32,289 nucleotides of DNA. Source: Bacteroidia bacterium. GTDB taxonomy: Bacteria > Bacteroidota > Bacteroidia > Flavobacteriales > Flavobacteriaceae. The DNA is taken from assembly GCA_030427985.1 (NCBI GenBank), contig JAUIBH010000035.1, forward strand, positions 1 through 32,289. Reading direction: 5' to 3'. Position numbers and translations under genes: made by a program. Of this stretch, positions 16,005-23,209 are shown in pieces. The notes beneath the pieces were generated by a model. That model saw only the letters and a program-made list of their open reading frames with translations. It made no database searches and had not been told where the DNA came from. Position 1 is the first letter of the stretch, and every line of letters begins with the position of its first letter.

Positions 16005-16361
16005 CTACTTAATTTTTGTTATATAAGATTTCATTTCCTTGATCTTCGGATTTTTAAACCCGCTTAATTTGTACACATCACAAAACGCATAGGTGGCGGG
16101 TTTTCCATTTTGGTCTTGGGCATGAATTATGCCGTTCACGGCCGCAGTGTTTCCGTGGGTAATGATTTCATCCAGTTCCAAACCACATTCGGATTGCACC
16201 ATGGACTCAATTTCTTTTTTGAACTCTTCTAAACCGTTAATAGTCTTGTCGCCATACATGGTCCATTTGATATCCTGAGTTACATTTTCAGCAATAAATT
16301 GGGTGTCCCCTTTGGCAAAAGCCTCATTAAATTTCTTTAAAAATTTCCCTTTCTCAGTCAT
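16005..16361 (-). CDS. SnoaL/NTF2-like small protein
   Basis: A 118-residue NTF2-like fold protein. I start it at ATG 16361 (MTEKGKFLKKFN); an ATG six bases upstream is also possible. Typical SnoaL features: an initial helix (FLKKFNEAFAKGDTQFIAEN), V-T-x-D-I-x-W, and the later ITHGNTAAVNGIIHAQD and ATYAFCDVYKLSG strands. Such proteins are ketosteroid-isomerase-like enzymes or binding proteins of very varied function. It is the first gene of a two-gene unit with the VOC gene. A -7 element TATCTTTG (16400-16393) lies 32 bases upstream, preceded by an inverted repeat. Confidence 0.85.
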   Translation of the reverse strand: MTEKGKFLKKFNEAFAKGDTQFIAENVTQDIKWTMYGDKTINGLEEFKKEIESMVQSECGLELDEIITHGNTAAVNGIIHAQDQNGKPATYAFCDVYKLSGFKNPKIKEMKSYITKIK

Positions 16362-16392
16362 GATCATCCATTATTTATAATTGATTGTTAAT

Positions 16393-16425
16393 CAAAGATA
16401 CAGGGAATAGTGTCTGGTATTCCTG
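16393..16425 (-). promoter_or_regulatory. -7 element with adjoining operator-like inverted repeat
   Basis: On the minus strand TATCTTTG (16400-16393) matches the -7 consensus exactly. Immediately upstream, in the spacer, CAGGGAATA (16401-16409) and TATTCCTG (16418-16425) form an inverted repeat with one bulge around an 8-base centre. An inverted repeat in this position could be a repressor site; no regulator gene is adjacent. Confidence 0.42.
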
Positions 16426-16445
16426 TGTAAAAATGACAATCCCAC

Positions 16446-16509
16446 GGGTTGATTACGCCATTGGTTGGAACTCTTACAAATTGGGGAGTTTGTCAAGCAG
16501 GTGTGCTAG
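16446..16509 (+). pseudogene. Degenerate duplicate of the serine hydrolase 3' end
   Basis: Starting at GGGTTG (16446), the sequence aligns with small gaps to the last ~65 codon bases of the serine hydrolase gene. In the matching frame the end reads QIGEFVKQVC then TAG, against KIGEFVKQVY in the intact gene. It is too short and gapped to be functional. It is evidence for a duplication or insertion that placed the VOC/NTF2 block between two copies of the gene tail. Confidence 0.6.
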
Positions 16510-16525
16510 CTTTTTAATTAGATTA

Positions 16526-17404
16526 TTATTCCGTGCCTGAAGCGGAATCTCCTTTTTTATGACTTATCAAAGCATAAAGAGAACTGCCAAGCAATCCAAT
16601 GATAAAAACTACAACTATAAAGTTATGTGTAAAAAAAAGAATATTGGCAGCTCTGGATTTTGGTTTAATATTATCTGTGTTGAAAATATTTATTACATAA
16701 GGCAATATTCTGGGATAAGTCCAAAATTTTTCTTGTTTTTCAATTTCATGGTTCAAAATTGAAAAGGCATTTAATTTATTTTCCAAAATTCCTTTTTCCA
16801 GAGATAGAAAGTTAAACAAGGAACCTTGTATCGTATCCTGTACATTGCCAACATATTCTACTAAGTCTTTTTGATGTACCCCATTGATGTCGTAGATATG
16901 AATTAATCTTTCATATTTTGACCCTGTCCCAGGGGGACCTTTTTCGAATTCATTTATGCGACCAGTAAACGAGAAATTGTTCAAAGGATATATTCTGTTT
17001 GAGTCATAAATTTTGGAAAGTTTCAAGTATAGATTGTCATGATTATCTCTTAGAAGTTCTTCGATTAGTTCAAGCTTGTTCTCAATTTCGTTTGGCTTAA
17101 GATTGCTTCTTATATAATTCAAAGCATTATCTTTCTCAATGCTTTTAATATAATTATCAAACTCAAATGACTTACTATCTTTTTTTAGTTGAGTTAAATA
17201 GAATAAAGGAAAGATAACAATATGAACTAGGATAAATAATGCTGAAATTTTAATCAAATTATTGAGGGGACGCCTTTTTATCCTAAGAAAAAGTAGAGAT
17301 AAGGAAACACTTAGAAAAAAGAATAGCCAAAGTTGATTTAGGTTAAAAACTAAAGCGATTGAAAGCAAAAATATAGACACTGCCAAAAAGAAAAGAAATC
17401 TCAT
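16526..17404 (-). CDS. Hypothetical membrane protein, A+T-rich
   Basis: I do not recognise this 292-residue protein. Three hydrophobic segments lie at the N-terminus (about 2-20, 23-40 and 51-70), followed by a ~180-residue polar domain with many Lys, Glu, Asn and Ile (NYIKSIEKDNALNYIRSNLK, ELIEELLRDNHDNLYLKLSK), then a last membrane segment (about 258-280) and a short cytosolic tail. The Gly/Pro-rich EKGPPGTGSKYERL near the middle is not a clear P-loop. Base composition is visibly more A+T-rich than mfd next door, suggesting more recent acquisition. It starts 44 bases after mfd and could be co-transcribed. Confidence 0.72.
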   Translation of the reverse strand: MRFLFFLAVSIFLLSIALVFNLNQLWLFFFLSVSLSLLFLRIKRRPLNNLIKISALFILVHIVIFPLFYLTQLKKDSKSFEFDNYIKSIEKDNALNYIRSNLKPNEIENKLELIEELLRDNHDNLYLKLSKIYDSNRIYPLNNFSFTGRINEFEKGPPGTGSKYERLIHIYDINGVHQKDLVEYVGNVQDTIQGSLFNFLSLEKGILENKLNAFSILNHEIEKQEKFWTYPRILPYVINIFNTDNIKPKSRAANILFFTHNFIVVVFIIGLLGSSLYALISHKKGDSASGTE

Positions 17405-17448
17405 TTTGTTGACCTTAATGTAAATCTAGGAAAATCAAGTTGACTATG

Positions 17449-20400
17449 CTAATTCTTCTTAGCTATAAGTTGCTGATTGCTAATCGGCTCCAAAACCTTT
17501 AACGCCTTTTCTACACTGGTAATGCGCTCAAACACCAAAAGCAGGCGTAGCCCGTTCCGGGTTTGTTTTTCCTTGAGCTTGGCCTGTTGTGGGTGACTCT
17601 GAACATACTGCAGCACTTGGGTAAAAGCAGGGCTTTGATAGAAATCCGATTTTTGGTCTGCAATAAAGTATCCAATGAGCTTGCCCTTTTTCAACACCAC
17701 TTTTTCCAAACCAAGGTGAGTGGCAATCCATTTGATTCGGACAGAGTTCAATAAATCCTCGGCCTCTTCGGGGAGTTCGCCAAAGCGATCCACCAACTCC
17801 GCTTCATATTTTTGGAGCCCTTCCTCATCCTTCACTTCATTGAGTTGGGTGTAGAGATTTAGTCGTTCGGTAATGTTGTTGATGTAGTCATCCGGGAAGA
17901 GCAGTTCAAAATCAGTGTCTAATTGTAACTCCTTAACATAGGTTTTTTCCTTGTCGGATTCCACTTCATCATACAATTCCTTGAACTCATTTTCCTTGAG
18001 CTCTTCAATGGCCTCGGCCAATATTTTCTGATAGGTCTCAAATCCAATCTCATTGATAAATCCACTCTGTTCGCCGCCCAAAAGGTCACCTGCACCACGA
18101 ATTTCCAAATCCTTCATGGCAATGTTGAATCCACTTCCCAGGTCGGTGAACTGCTCTAAAGCCTCAATACGTTTTCGTGCATCAGGTGTCATGACTTCGT
18201 AGGGTGGGGTAATGAAATAGCAAAAGGCCTTTTTATTGCTTCGACCTACCCGTCCTCGCATCTGGTGCAGGTCACTCAATCCAAAATTATTGGCATTATG
18301 GATAAAAATGGTATTGGCGTTGGTCACATCCAATCCACTTTCCACAATGGTGGTGGAGACGAGTACATCAAACTCTCCGTTCATAAAGGCAAGCATGAGC
18401 TGCTCCAATTTTTTGCCCTCCATTTGTCCATGGCCAATCCCAATTTTGGCATCGGGGACCAAACGCTGGATCATTCCCGCCACTTCTTTGATGTTCTCAA
18501 TCCGATTATGGATAAAAAACACCTGTCCACCCCGTTGAATTTCATAGGAAACCGCATCTCGGATAATATCCTCGTTCAAACGGATCACCTGACTTTCTAT
18601 AGGGTAGCGGTTGGGCGGTGGAGTATTTATGACCGAAAGGTCACGGGCTGCCATCAAACTAAATTGCAAGGTTCGTGGGATGGGTGTGGCGGTCAAGGTC
18701 AGTACATCCACATTTTCTTTAATGGAGCGCAGTTTTTCTTTTACGGAAACCCCAAATTTTTGTTCCTCATCCACAATAAGCAATCCCAAATCCTTGAACT
18801 GTACATTTTTGTTCACCAATTGATGCGTTCCGATGATAATATCGATTTTACCTGTGGCCAATCCTTCCAAGACATCTTTTTTCTCTTTTGCCGTTCTAAA
18901 ACGGTTGAGGTAATCCACGGTAACCGGCATATCTTTCAAACGTTCCTTAAAAGTTCGGTTGTGTTGAAAGGCCAAAATGGTAGTGGGAACCAAAATAGCG
19001 ACTTGTTTGCCATTGTCCACCGCCTTGAATGCTGCTCGAATGGCAACTTCCGTTTTTCCAAAACCGACATCCCCGCAAATAAGACGGTCCATGGGGCGTT
19101 CGCTTTCCATGTCTTTTTTAACATCTTGCGTGGATTTTTCCTGATCTAGGGTGTCCTCATAAATAAAGGAAGCTTCCAACTCGTGTTGCAGATAACTGTC
19201 GGGGGCATATTGAAAGCCTTTTTCCAATCGTCTTTTGGCATATACTTGGATGAGGTCAAAAGCAATTTTTTTGACCCGACTTTTGGTTTTTTGCTTCAAC
19301 TTTTTCCAAGCGGCCGAACCTAGTTTGAAGATTTTTGGAGGAGCACCATCCTTGCCATTGTATTTAGAAATTTTATGCAGGGAATGGATGCTCACATACA
19401 AAATGTCACGGTCACCATAAATCAGTTTGATGGCCTCTTGTTTTTTGCCCTCAACATCAATTTTTTGAAGCCCCCCAAATTTTCCAATACCATGATCAAT
19501 GTGGGTCACGTAATCCCCAATTTCAAGTTTGTTGAGTTCCTTCAGGGTAATGGCCTGCTTTTTGGCATACCCATTTTTCAGATGGAACTTGTGGTAGCGT
19601 TCAAAGATTTGATGGTCGGTATAGCAAGCCAGCTTTAAATCTAAATCGATGAAACCCTGATAAAGGGGAAAAACTACGGTTTGGTAATGCACCGTTTGGT
19701 CTACTTCATCAAAAATGTCATGAAAACGCTTGGCTTGCTGTTCTGTGGAGCAGAAAATATAATTGGTAAAACCTGCTTCGCGATTCTCATTGAGGTTTTC
19801 AATAAGCAGATCGAATTTTTTGTTGAACGAAGGTTGTGGTTTGGTGTTGAATGTCACATCGAGCGCAGTCGAGATGTCATTTTTAGCACTATTGATTTCA
19901 ACCAATGAAAAATCCTGCAACTGTGACTTCAGCAAGGCTGAATCCACAAAAAGTTCTTTGGGTTCCGCGTGTTTGATTTCGGTGCTGAGTTTGGCAAAAC
20001 TCTCTTCAGCTTTTGCAAAAAAGGAATCAATCCTATCGTAGATTAGGGCTGTGTTTTTAGCAAAAACCACGGTTTTGGGTGAAATGTATTTGAGAAAACT
20101 CTCTCGTGATTCCTGCAAAAACTTGTTCTCCACATTTGGGATGATGGTAATTTTCTTCACCTTGTCCGTGGAAAGCTGTGTTTCTACATCAAAGGTTCGG
20201 ATGCTATCCACTTCATCCCCAAAAAACTCAATACGGTAAGGCTCATCATGAGAAAACGAAAATACATCCACAATTCCACCTCGGACAGAAAATTCCCCAG
20301 GTTCCGTTACAAAATCCACGCGTTTGAATTGGTATTCAAAGAGGACCTCGTTCAAAAAATCTAGAGAAATCTCATCGCCCAATTTTATTTTTTGCGTGTT

Positions 20401-20829
20401 TTTATCGAGCTCCTTCCGGGTGACCACTTTTTCAAAAAGGGCATCGGGATATGTGACGATGACCGCAGGTTTTTTTCGTGAGTTGATACGGTTCAATACT
20501 TCTGCCCGTAACAACACATTGGCATTATCGGTTTCCTCAATTTGATAGGGCCTTCGATAACTTCCGGGATAGAAAAGCACATCATTCTCACCAATCAACT
20601 GCTCCAAATCATTGAGGTAATAGGCCGCTTCTTCCTTATCATTGAGAATCAGTAAAAAAGGAGCATCCGCCGCATTGAATACCTCAGAAATTACAAAAGA
20701 AAGGGAGGAGCCTACCAATCCTTTAAGATTGATTTTGGCCTTGTTGTCCTGAGATTGGGCAATAGCATCCTGCAGTTTCCTGAGTGAGGGAGACTGTGCA
20801 AAAAGCTGGGAAATAGGGGTTTTGGTCAA
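17449..20829 (-). CDS. mfd: Transcription-repair coupling factor Mfd
   Basis: A complete 1126-residue Mfd, which removes stalled RNA polymerase from DNA damage and recruits UvrA. Order: UvrB-homologous N-terminal region, RNA polymerase interaction domain (IGDYVTHIDHGIGKFGG near 435-450), Walker A in GDVGFGKTE near 585-592, DEEQ box near 686, the NTPPPNRYPI segment, motif VI in HQMRGRVGRSN, and a C-terminal UvrA-binding TRCF domain from about 975. The start is TTG at 20829: no in-frame ATG exists upstream within a -7 element (TATCTTTG) only 17 bases away. Residues near 318-327 (DISTALDVTF) are encoded by a dispersed palindromic repeat arm. Confidence 0.97.
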   Translation of the reverse strand: MTKTPISQLFAQSPSLRKLQDAIAQSQDNKAKINLKGLVGSSLSFVISEVFNAADAPFLLILNDKEEAAYYLNDLEQLIGENDVLFYPGSYRRPYQIEETDNANVLLRAEVLNRINSRKKPAVIVTYPDALFEKVVTRKELDKNTQKIKLGDEISLDFLNEVLFEYQFKRVDFVTEPGEFSVRGGIVDVFSFSHDEPYRIEFFGDEVDSIRTFDVETQLSTDKVKKITIIPNVENKFLQESRESFLKYISPKTVVFAKNTALIYDRIDSFFAKAEESFAKLSTEIKHAEPKELFVDSALLKSQLQDFSLVEINSAKNDISTALDVTFNTKPQPSFNKKFDLLIENLNENREAGFTNYIFCSTEQQAKRFHDIFDEVDQTVHYQTVVFPLYQGFIDLDLKLACYTDHQIFERYHKFHLKNGYAKKQAITLKELNKLEIGDYVTHIDHGIGKFGGLQKIDVEGKKQEAIKLIYGDRDILYVSIHSLHKISKYNGKDGAPPKIFKLGSAAWKKLKQKTKSRVKKIAFDLIQVYAKRRLEKGFQYAPDSYLQHELEASFIYEDTLDQEKSTQDVKKDMESERPMDRLICGDVGFGKTEVAIRAAFKAVDNGKQVAILVPTTILAFQHNRTFKERLKDMPVTVDYLNRFRTAKEKKDVLEGLATGKIDIIIGTHQLVNKNVQFKDLGLLIVDEEQKFGVSVKEKLRSIKENVDVLTLTATPIPRTLQFSLMAARDLSVINTPPPNRYPIESQVIRLNEDIIRDAVSYEIQRGGQVFFIHNRIENIKEVAGMIQRLVPDAKIGIGHGQMEGKKLEQLMLAFMNGEFDVLVSTTIVESGLDVTNANTIFIHNANNFGLSDLHQMRGRVGRSNKKAFCYFITPPYEVMTPDARKRIEALEQFTDLGSGFNIAMKDLEIRGAGDLLGGEQSGFINEIGFETYQKILAEAIEELKENEFKELYDEVESDKEKTYVKELQLDTDFELLFPDDYINNITERLNLYTQLNEVKDEEGLQKYEAELVDRFGELPEEAEDLLNSVRIKWIATHLGLEKVVLKKGKLIGYFIADQKSDFYQSPAFTQVLQYVQSHPQQAKLKEKQTRNGLRLLLVFERITSVEKALKVLEPISNQQLIAKKN
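19852..19879. repeat. Palindromic repeat arm inside the mfd coding region
   Basis: Positions 19852-19874 match the intergenic arm at 4951-4973 at 21 of 23 positions (core TCGAGCGCAGTCGAGA), followed by a second TGTCA at 19875-19879. The frame of mfd stays open through it, encoding DISTALDVTF. Orientation relative to the gene and the frame used both differ from the copy in metG. Confidence 0.78.
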
Positions 20830-20845
20830 TCCAAAAACTTTGCGG

Positions 20846-20853
20846 CAAAGATA
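20846..20853 (-). promoter_or_regulatory. mfd -7 promoter element
   Basis: TATCTTTG on the minus strand, an exact TAnnTTTG match, ends 17 bases before the TTG start, predicting a leader of only about ten bases. The -33 region is T-rich without a clean TTTG. Confidence 0.52.
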
Positions 20854-20897
20854 AACCTCGCAATCTTTTGTAAAAAATGTTTTTTTGAGTTTTTAGC

Positions 20898-20970
20898 TGT
20901 CATGCTTCGACTTCGCTCAGCATCCGAGCGATTTTATTTGTGCTGGCCCTTGAGCGGAGTTGAAGGTGCA
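20898..20970. repeat. Diverged palindromic element between pdeM and mfd
   Basis: Arms CTTCGACTTCGCTCAGCA (20905-20922) and the reverse complement of CTTGAGCGGAGTTGAAGG (20949-20966) are imperfect inverted repeats (13 of 18), bounded outside by TGTCA and TGCA. The shared GAGCGGAGT and CGACT-x-CGCTC cores tie it to the family at 4951-5025. It could act as a transcript end for pdeM. Confidence 0.58.
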
Positions 20971-20982
20971 TTTTTTGGAAAT

Positions 20983-21615
20983 CTAAACTTTTACCACACT
21001 ATCTTCTACGATGGCATAGACTTCATCATCTTTTGAAGGATTTAGGGTGTGGGTGCCGGTAAATTCCCCGAAAGCAGGTAAAATCATTTGAGATTTACTT
21101 TTAAAAAAACAGGGAAGGCGAAGTTTTTGCCGCCCAAGGCCATGCAATTTTACGGCAGGGTGAATGTGCCCACAAAAGGTAAACAAATGTTCACGTTCTT
21201 CTGGATGGTGCGTTAGTAAAAAATCATCAACGATAAGTTCTGGGAAAATTTCAATCTTGAGCTGTCTGTATTTTTCTGGGGCGATGATATCATGGTTTCC
21301 CGAAACCAAAATAATCTCAGCTGGGGTCTTGGCCGCCCAATTTTCAAACAATTCCCATTCTTTGTTCAAGGAAGAATGGAATAGATCGCCCAAAAAACAG
21401 ATTTGAAAGGGTTGAAAATCAGCTACGATCATATCGAGCAGCACATAATTTTTATGAATGGCCTTTCTGGGTACTGCGGCTCCAAATTTTCTAAAATGGG
21501 AGACTTTGCCCAAGTGCACATCGCTAATCAATAGCATGGATTTTTCAACCCAAAAAAGTCCGCCTAAAGGGTGGAGTAGAAACTGCTTATCCTGTATGTG
21601 GATGTCCAAGGTCAT
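20983..21615 (-). CDS. pdeM: Ligase-associated DNA damage response endonuclease PdeM
   Basis: A 210-residue metallophosphoesterase of the PdeM type, found with the ligase-associated repair set (ligase, helicase, exonuclease). All metal motifs are present: D32-x-H34 (SDVHLGK), G-D77 (LGDLFH), G-N107-H108-D (SGNHDI), H136 in LTHH, and G-H150-x-H152 (CGHIHP). It is a cytosolic nuclease in DNA repair by family knowledge. Its ATG directly abuts the toxin gene stop (0 bases), so it should be translated from the toxin-antitoxin transcript. The partner helicase lies about 1.6 kb upstream; ligase and exonuclease genes are not in the window. Confidence 0.92.
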   Translation of the reverse strand: MTLDIHIQDKQFLLHPLGGLFWVEKSMLLISDVHLGKVSHFRKFGAAVPRKAIHKNYVLLDMIVADFQPFQICFLGDLFHSSLNKEWELFENWAAKTPAEIILVSGNHDIIAPEKYRQLKIEIFPELIVDDFLLTHHPEEREHLFTFCGHIHPAVKLHGLGRQKLRLPCFFKSKSQMILPAFGEFTGTHTLNPSKDDEVYAIVEDSVVKV

Positions 21616-21909
21616 TTACAGATTTAGTTTTGAGGGGTCTTGCCTTGAATCCCAAACAAGATGCACTATGATTTCATCTGGTTTTGCTTCATAAAATATT
21701 TTATACTGCTTTTTTATAACAACTCGAATTCCCTTTACATTCGTTTTTATTCCTAATAAAGGATACTCAGCCACAATATTCAATATCTGATGGATTTCTT
21801 CATTGAGCTTTCTACTGTAGGTTTTGGACTGATTTCTATGAATATAGAACTCCAAGATTTTGGTGAAGATAGCATCTGCCCTTGAGGTCCAGATTATTCT
21901 TTTAGCCAT
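21616..21909 (-). CDS. RelE/ParE family toxin
   Basis: A 97-residue RelE/ParE superfamily protein: RIIWTSRADAIFTKILEFY opening, the EEIHQILNIVAEYPLLGIKT helix pair, then the strands GIRVVIKKQYKIFYEAKPDEIIVHLVWDSRQDP, the usual C-terminal sheet ending in WDxRxxP. ParE types inhibit gyrase and RelE types cut mRNA; the WDSRQDPSKL ending suggests the ParE side but I cannot decide. It is preceded by its antitoxin with a 16-base overlap, and followed without a gap by pdeM. Confidence 0.88.
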   Translation of the reverse strand: MAKRIIWTSRADAIFTKILEFYIHRNQSKTYSRKLNEEIHQILNIVAEYPLLGIKTNVKGIRVVIKKQYKIFYEAKPDEIIVHLVWDSRQDPSKLNL

Positions 21910-22127
21910 TCCTCATTTCTTTTGTAAACTGTTTCAGAAGAGAGTACATGTCCTTTTTTGTATTCTTCCAAACTTTCTGAAATGAGGTTTTTCTCCAAAT
22001 CTGGAACTTGATAGCCTTCTTTGGAGATATAGTTTTGTAGCATTTCTTTGAATAGAGTGAGCGTACGACTGTCCTCTATGGTCAGTAATTTTTTGATGAT
22101 GTCGTTTTGCAATTCAGAAATACTCAT
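21894..22127 (-). CDS. Antitoxin of the RelE/ParE pair
   Basis: A 77-residue acidic small protein upstream of the toxin. The N-terminal half (SELQNDIIKKLLTIEDSRTLTLFKEMLQNYI) is helical and may dimerise; the C-terminal SLEEYKKGHVLSSETVYKRNEEWL looks like the toxin-wrapping helix seen in flavobacterial antitoxins of this kind. Overlap with the toxin indicates translational coupling. A near-consensus -7 element, TATCTTTA, lies at 22151-22144. Autoregulation is expected from the family but no operator is evident. Confidence 0.83.
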   Translation of the reverse strand: MSISELQNDIIKKLLTIEDSRTLTLFKEMLQNYISKEGYQVPDLEKNLISESLEEYKKGHVLSSETVYKRNEEWLKE

Positions 22128-22326
22128 AGGTAATTCTTTTATGTAAAGATAGTTAAATTAAAGGTTTATGGATTAACCACATACGCATCCAAACGACATT
22201 TCTTTCATTTTATAAAGCACTAATCTCCAATCCATCAAGTCAAAAGGGGCATTCATTGATTTCATCTGGATTTTAAGAATGAAATTTTCCAACTTCTCGT
22301 ATCGGTCGATATAATTCACTTTGTGC

Positions 22327-22342
22327 TGAGCGTAGCCGAAGT
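22327..22342. repeat. Solitary half-palindrome of the dispersed repeat family
   Basis: CTGAGCGTAGCCGAAG is the reverse complement of CTTCGGCTACGCTCAG, which matches the arm CTTCGACTTCGCTCAG at 20905-20920 at 13 of 16 positions. No second arm is seen. The rest of the gap 22128-22399 holds nothing else I can identify apart from the left cassette repeat. Confidence 0.5.
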
Positions 22343-22399
22343 ATTAAAACGAATCATATCTTTAAACGTTGGCATTAATATAAACCTACCATCAAACTA

Positions 22400-22984
22400 A
22401 TGGAAAACGAATTTGCAAAAGTAATGTCCGAAAGGACAGATGAAGAATTAATAAAGATTGTAACAGTAGAAAGAGGAAGTTATAATCCGACTGCAATTGA
22501 AGCAGCAGATGCAGAAGTTGAAAAACGGAATATTGACACATCGGAATTTGAAAAAATCCGAGAAAAAGCAACTGCGGAAAAAGAACAAAAAGAAAAAGTT
22601 GACTCAAATGTTGTTGGTTCTGGAATTCGATTTGTGAATTTTCTAATTGACTTTATTGTTTGGTTAATTTTAGCATTTATAATCGGACTTTTTGTTCAAC
22701 CGACTGACCAAGGAATGATATCACTTATTGGCTACATCTTGATTTTTGGAACATTTATAGCTTATTATGCTGTAATGGAAATTAAATTCCAAAAGACGGT
22801 TGGAAAGTTTGTGACAAAAACAAAAGTTGTGAAAATGAACGGAGAAAAACCGACTGACGGAGATATAATAACTCGGACTTTTTGTCGACTAATTCCATTT
22901 GACCGACTTTCGTTTCTGTTTGTGAAAAACGGAATTCACGACTTTTTATCTAAAACTAAAGTTGTTAAAGATAATGTGGAATAA
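22400..22984 (+). CDS. RDD family membrane protein
   Basis: A 194-residue protein with a charged N-terminal part (residues 1-70, TDEELIKIVTVERGSYNPTA...EAADAEVEKRNI) and a C-terminal RDD domain: GSGIRFVNFLIDFIVW beginning near 73, membrane segments about 78-98 and 106-126, QKTVGKFVTKTKVV, and RTFCRLIPFDRLSFLF. RDD proteins are small membrane proteins, some linked to ion transport, most uncharacterised. The gene is strongly A+T-rich with codon choice unlike its neighbours, reads opposite to them, and is flanked by short inverted repeats and a long 3' palindrome, all signs of transfer. Confidence 0.87.
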   Translation: MENEFAKVMSERTDEELIKIVTVERGSYNPTAIEAADAEVEKRNIDTSEFEKIREKATAEKEQKEKVDSNVVGSGIRFVNFLIDFIVWLILAFIIGLFVQPTDQGMISLIGYILIFGTFIAYYAVMEIKFQKTVGKFVTKTKVVKMNGEKPTDGDIITRTFCRLIPFDRLSFLFVKNGIHDFLSKTKVVKDNVE

Positions 22985-23002
22985 AATACTAATGCCAACA
23001 AT

Positions 23003-23112
23003 GTATAACCGCAATTTCGGCGGATTCGACTACGTCCGAATCCACTCGGAATTGCTAATGTCAATGCTAAACCGAAAATTAACGCATATTAACCCGTAAC
23101 TGACGGTTATAC
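23003..23112 (+). repeat. Nested palindrome after the RDD gene (attC-like shape)
   Basis: Outer arms GTATAACCG (23003-23011) and CGGTTATAC (23104-23112) are perfect inverted repeats. Inside, 23011-23055 folds as a second hairpin: GCAATT/AATTGC at the base and GGATTCG/CGAATCC near the tip, with a partly paired stretch between. The remaining 23056-23103 is the unpaired side of the outer loop. From 23113 to the helicase stop at 23210 I see nothing. Confidence 0.7.
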
Positions 23113-23209
23113 GAGACCGATAAGTGCAACAATAAAACTCTTTTCTTTCCAATCGTAGATTTCTATCAGTTTTAAAGGGTAATTTTTTTGTAGATACTTC
23201 GGTAATTGG

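Larger units (their letters stand above)
22369..23112 (+). mobile_element. Cassette-like unit carrying the RDD gene
   Basis: A perfect 10-base inverted repeat, GTTGGCATTA (22369-22378) and TAATGCCAAC (22990-22999), brackets the RDD gene closely: 21 bases before its ATG and 5 bases after its stop. The right copy leads into a ~110-base structured region with nested inverted repeats (23003-23112). One short gene plus a long 3' palindrome is the layout of an integron gene cassette, but GTTGGCA does not fit the GTTRRRY core and no integrase is visible, so this is an analogy, not an assignment. Confidence 0.45.

Noticed and set aside
18265..19149. 294-codon open frame antisense to mfd
   Set aside because: It lies wholly opposite strongly conserved Mfd helicase motifs, has no domain-like sequence and is explained by codon bias of mfd.
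22369..23112. Classical integron attC site
   Set aside because: The inverted repeat core GTTGGCA does not fit GTTRRRY and no tyrosine integrase is visible; only the overall shape is similar.
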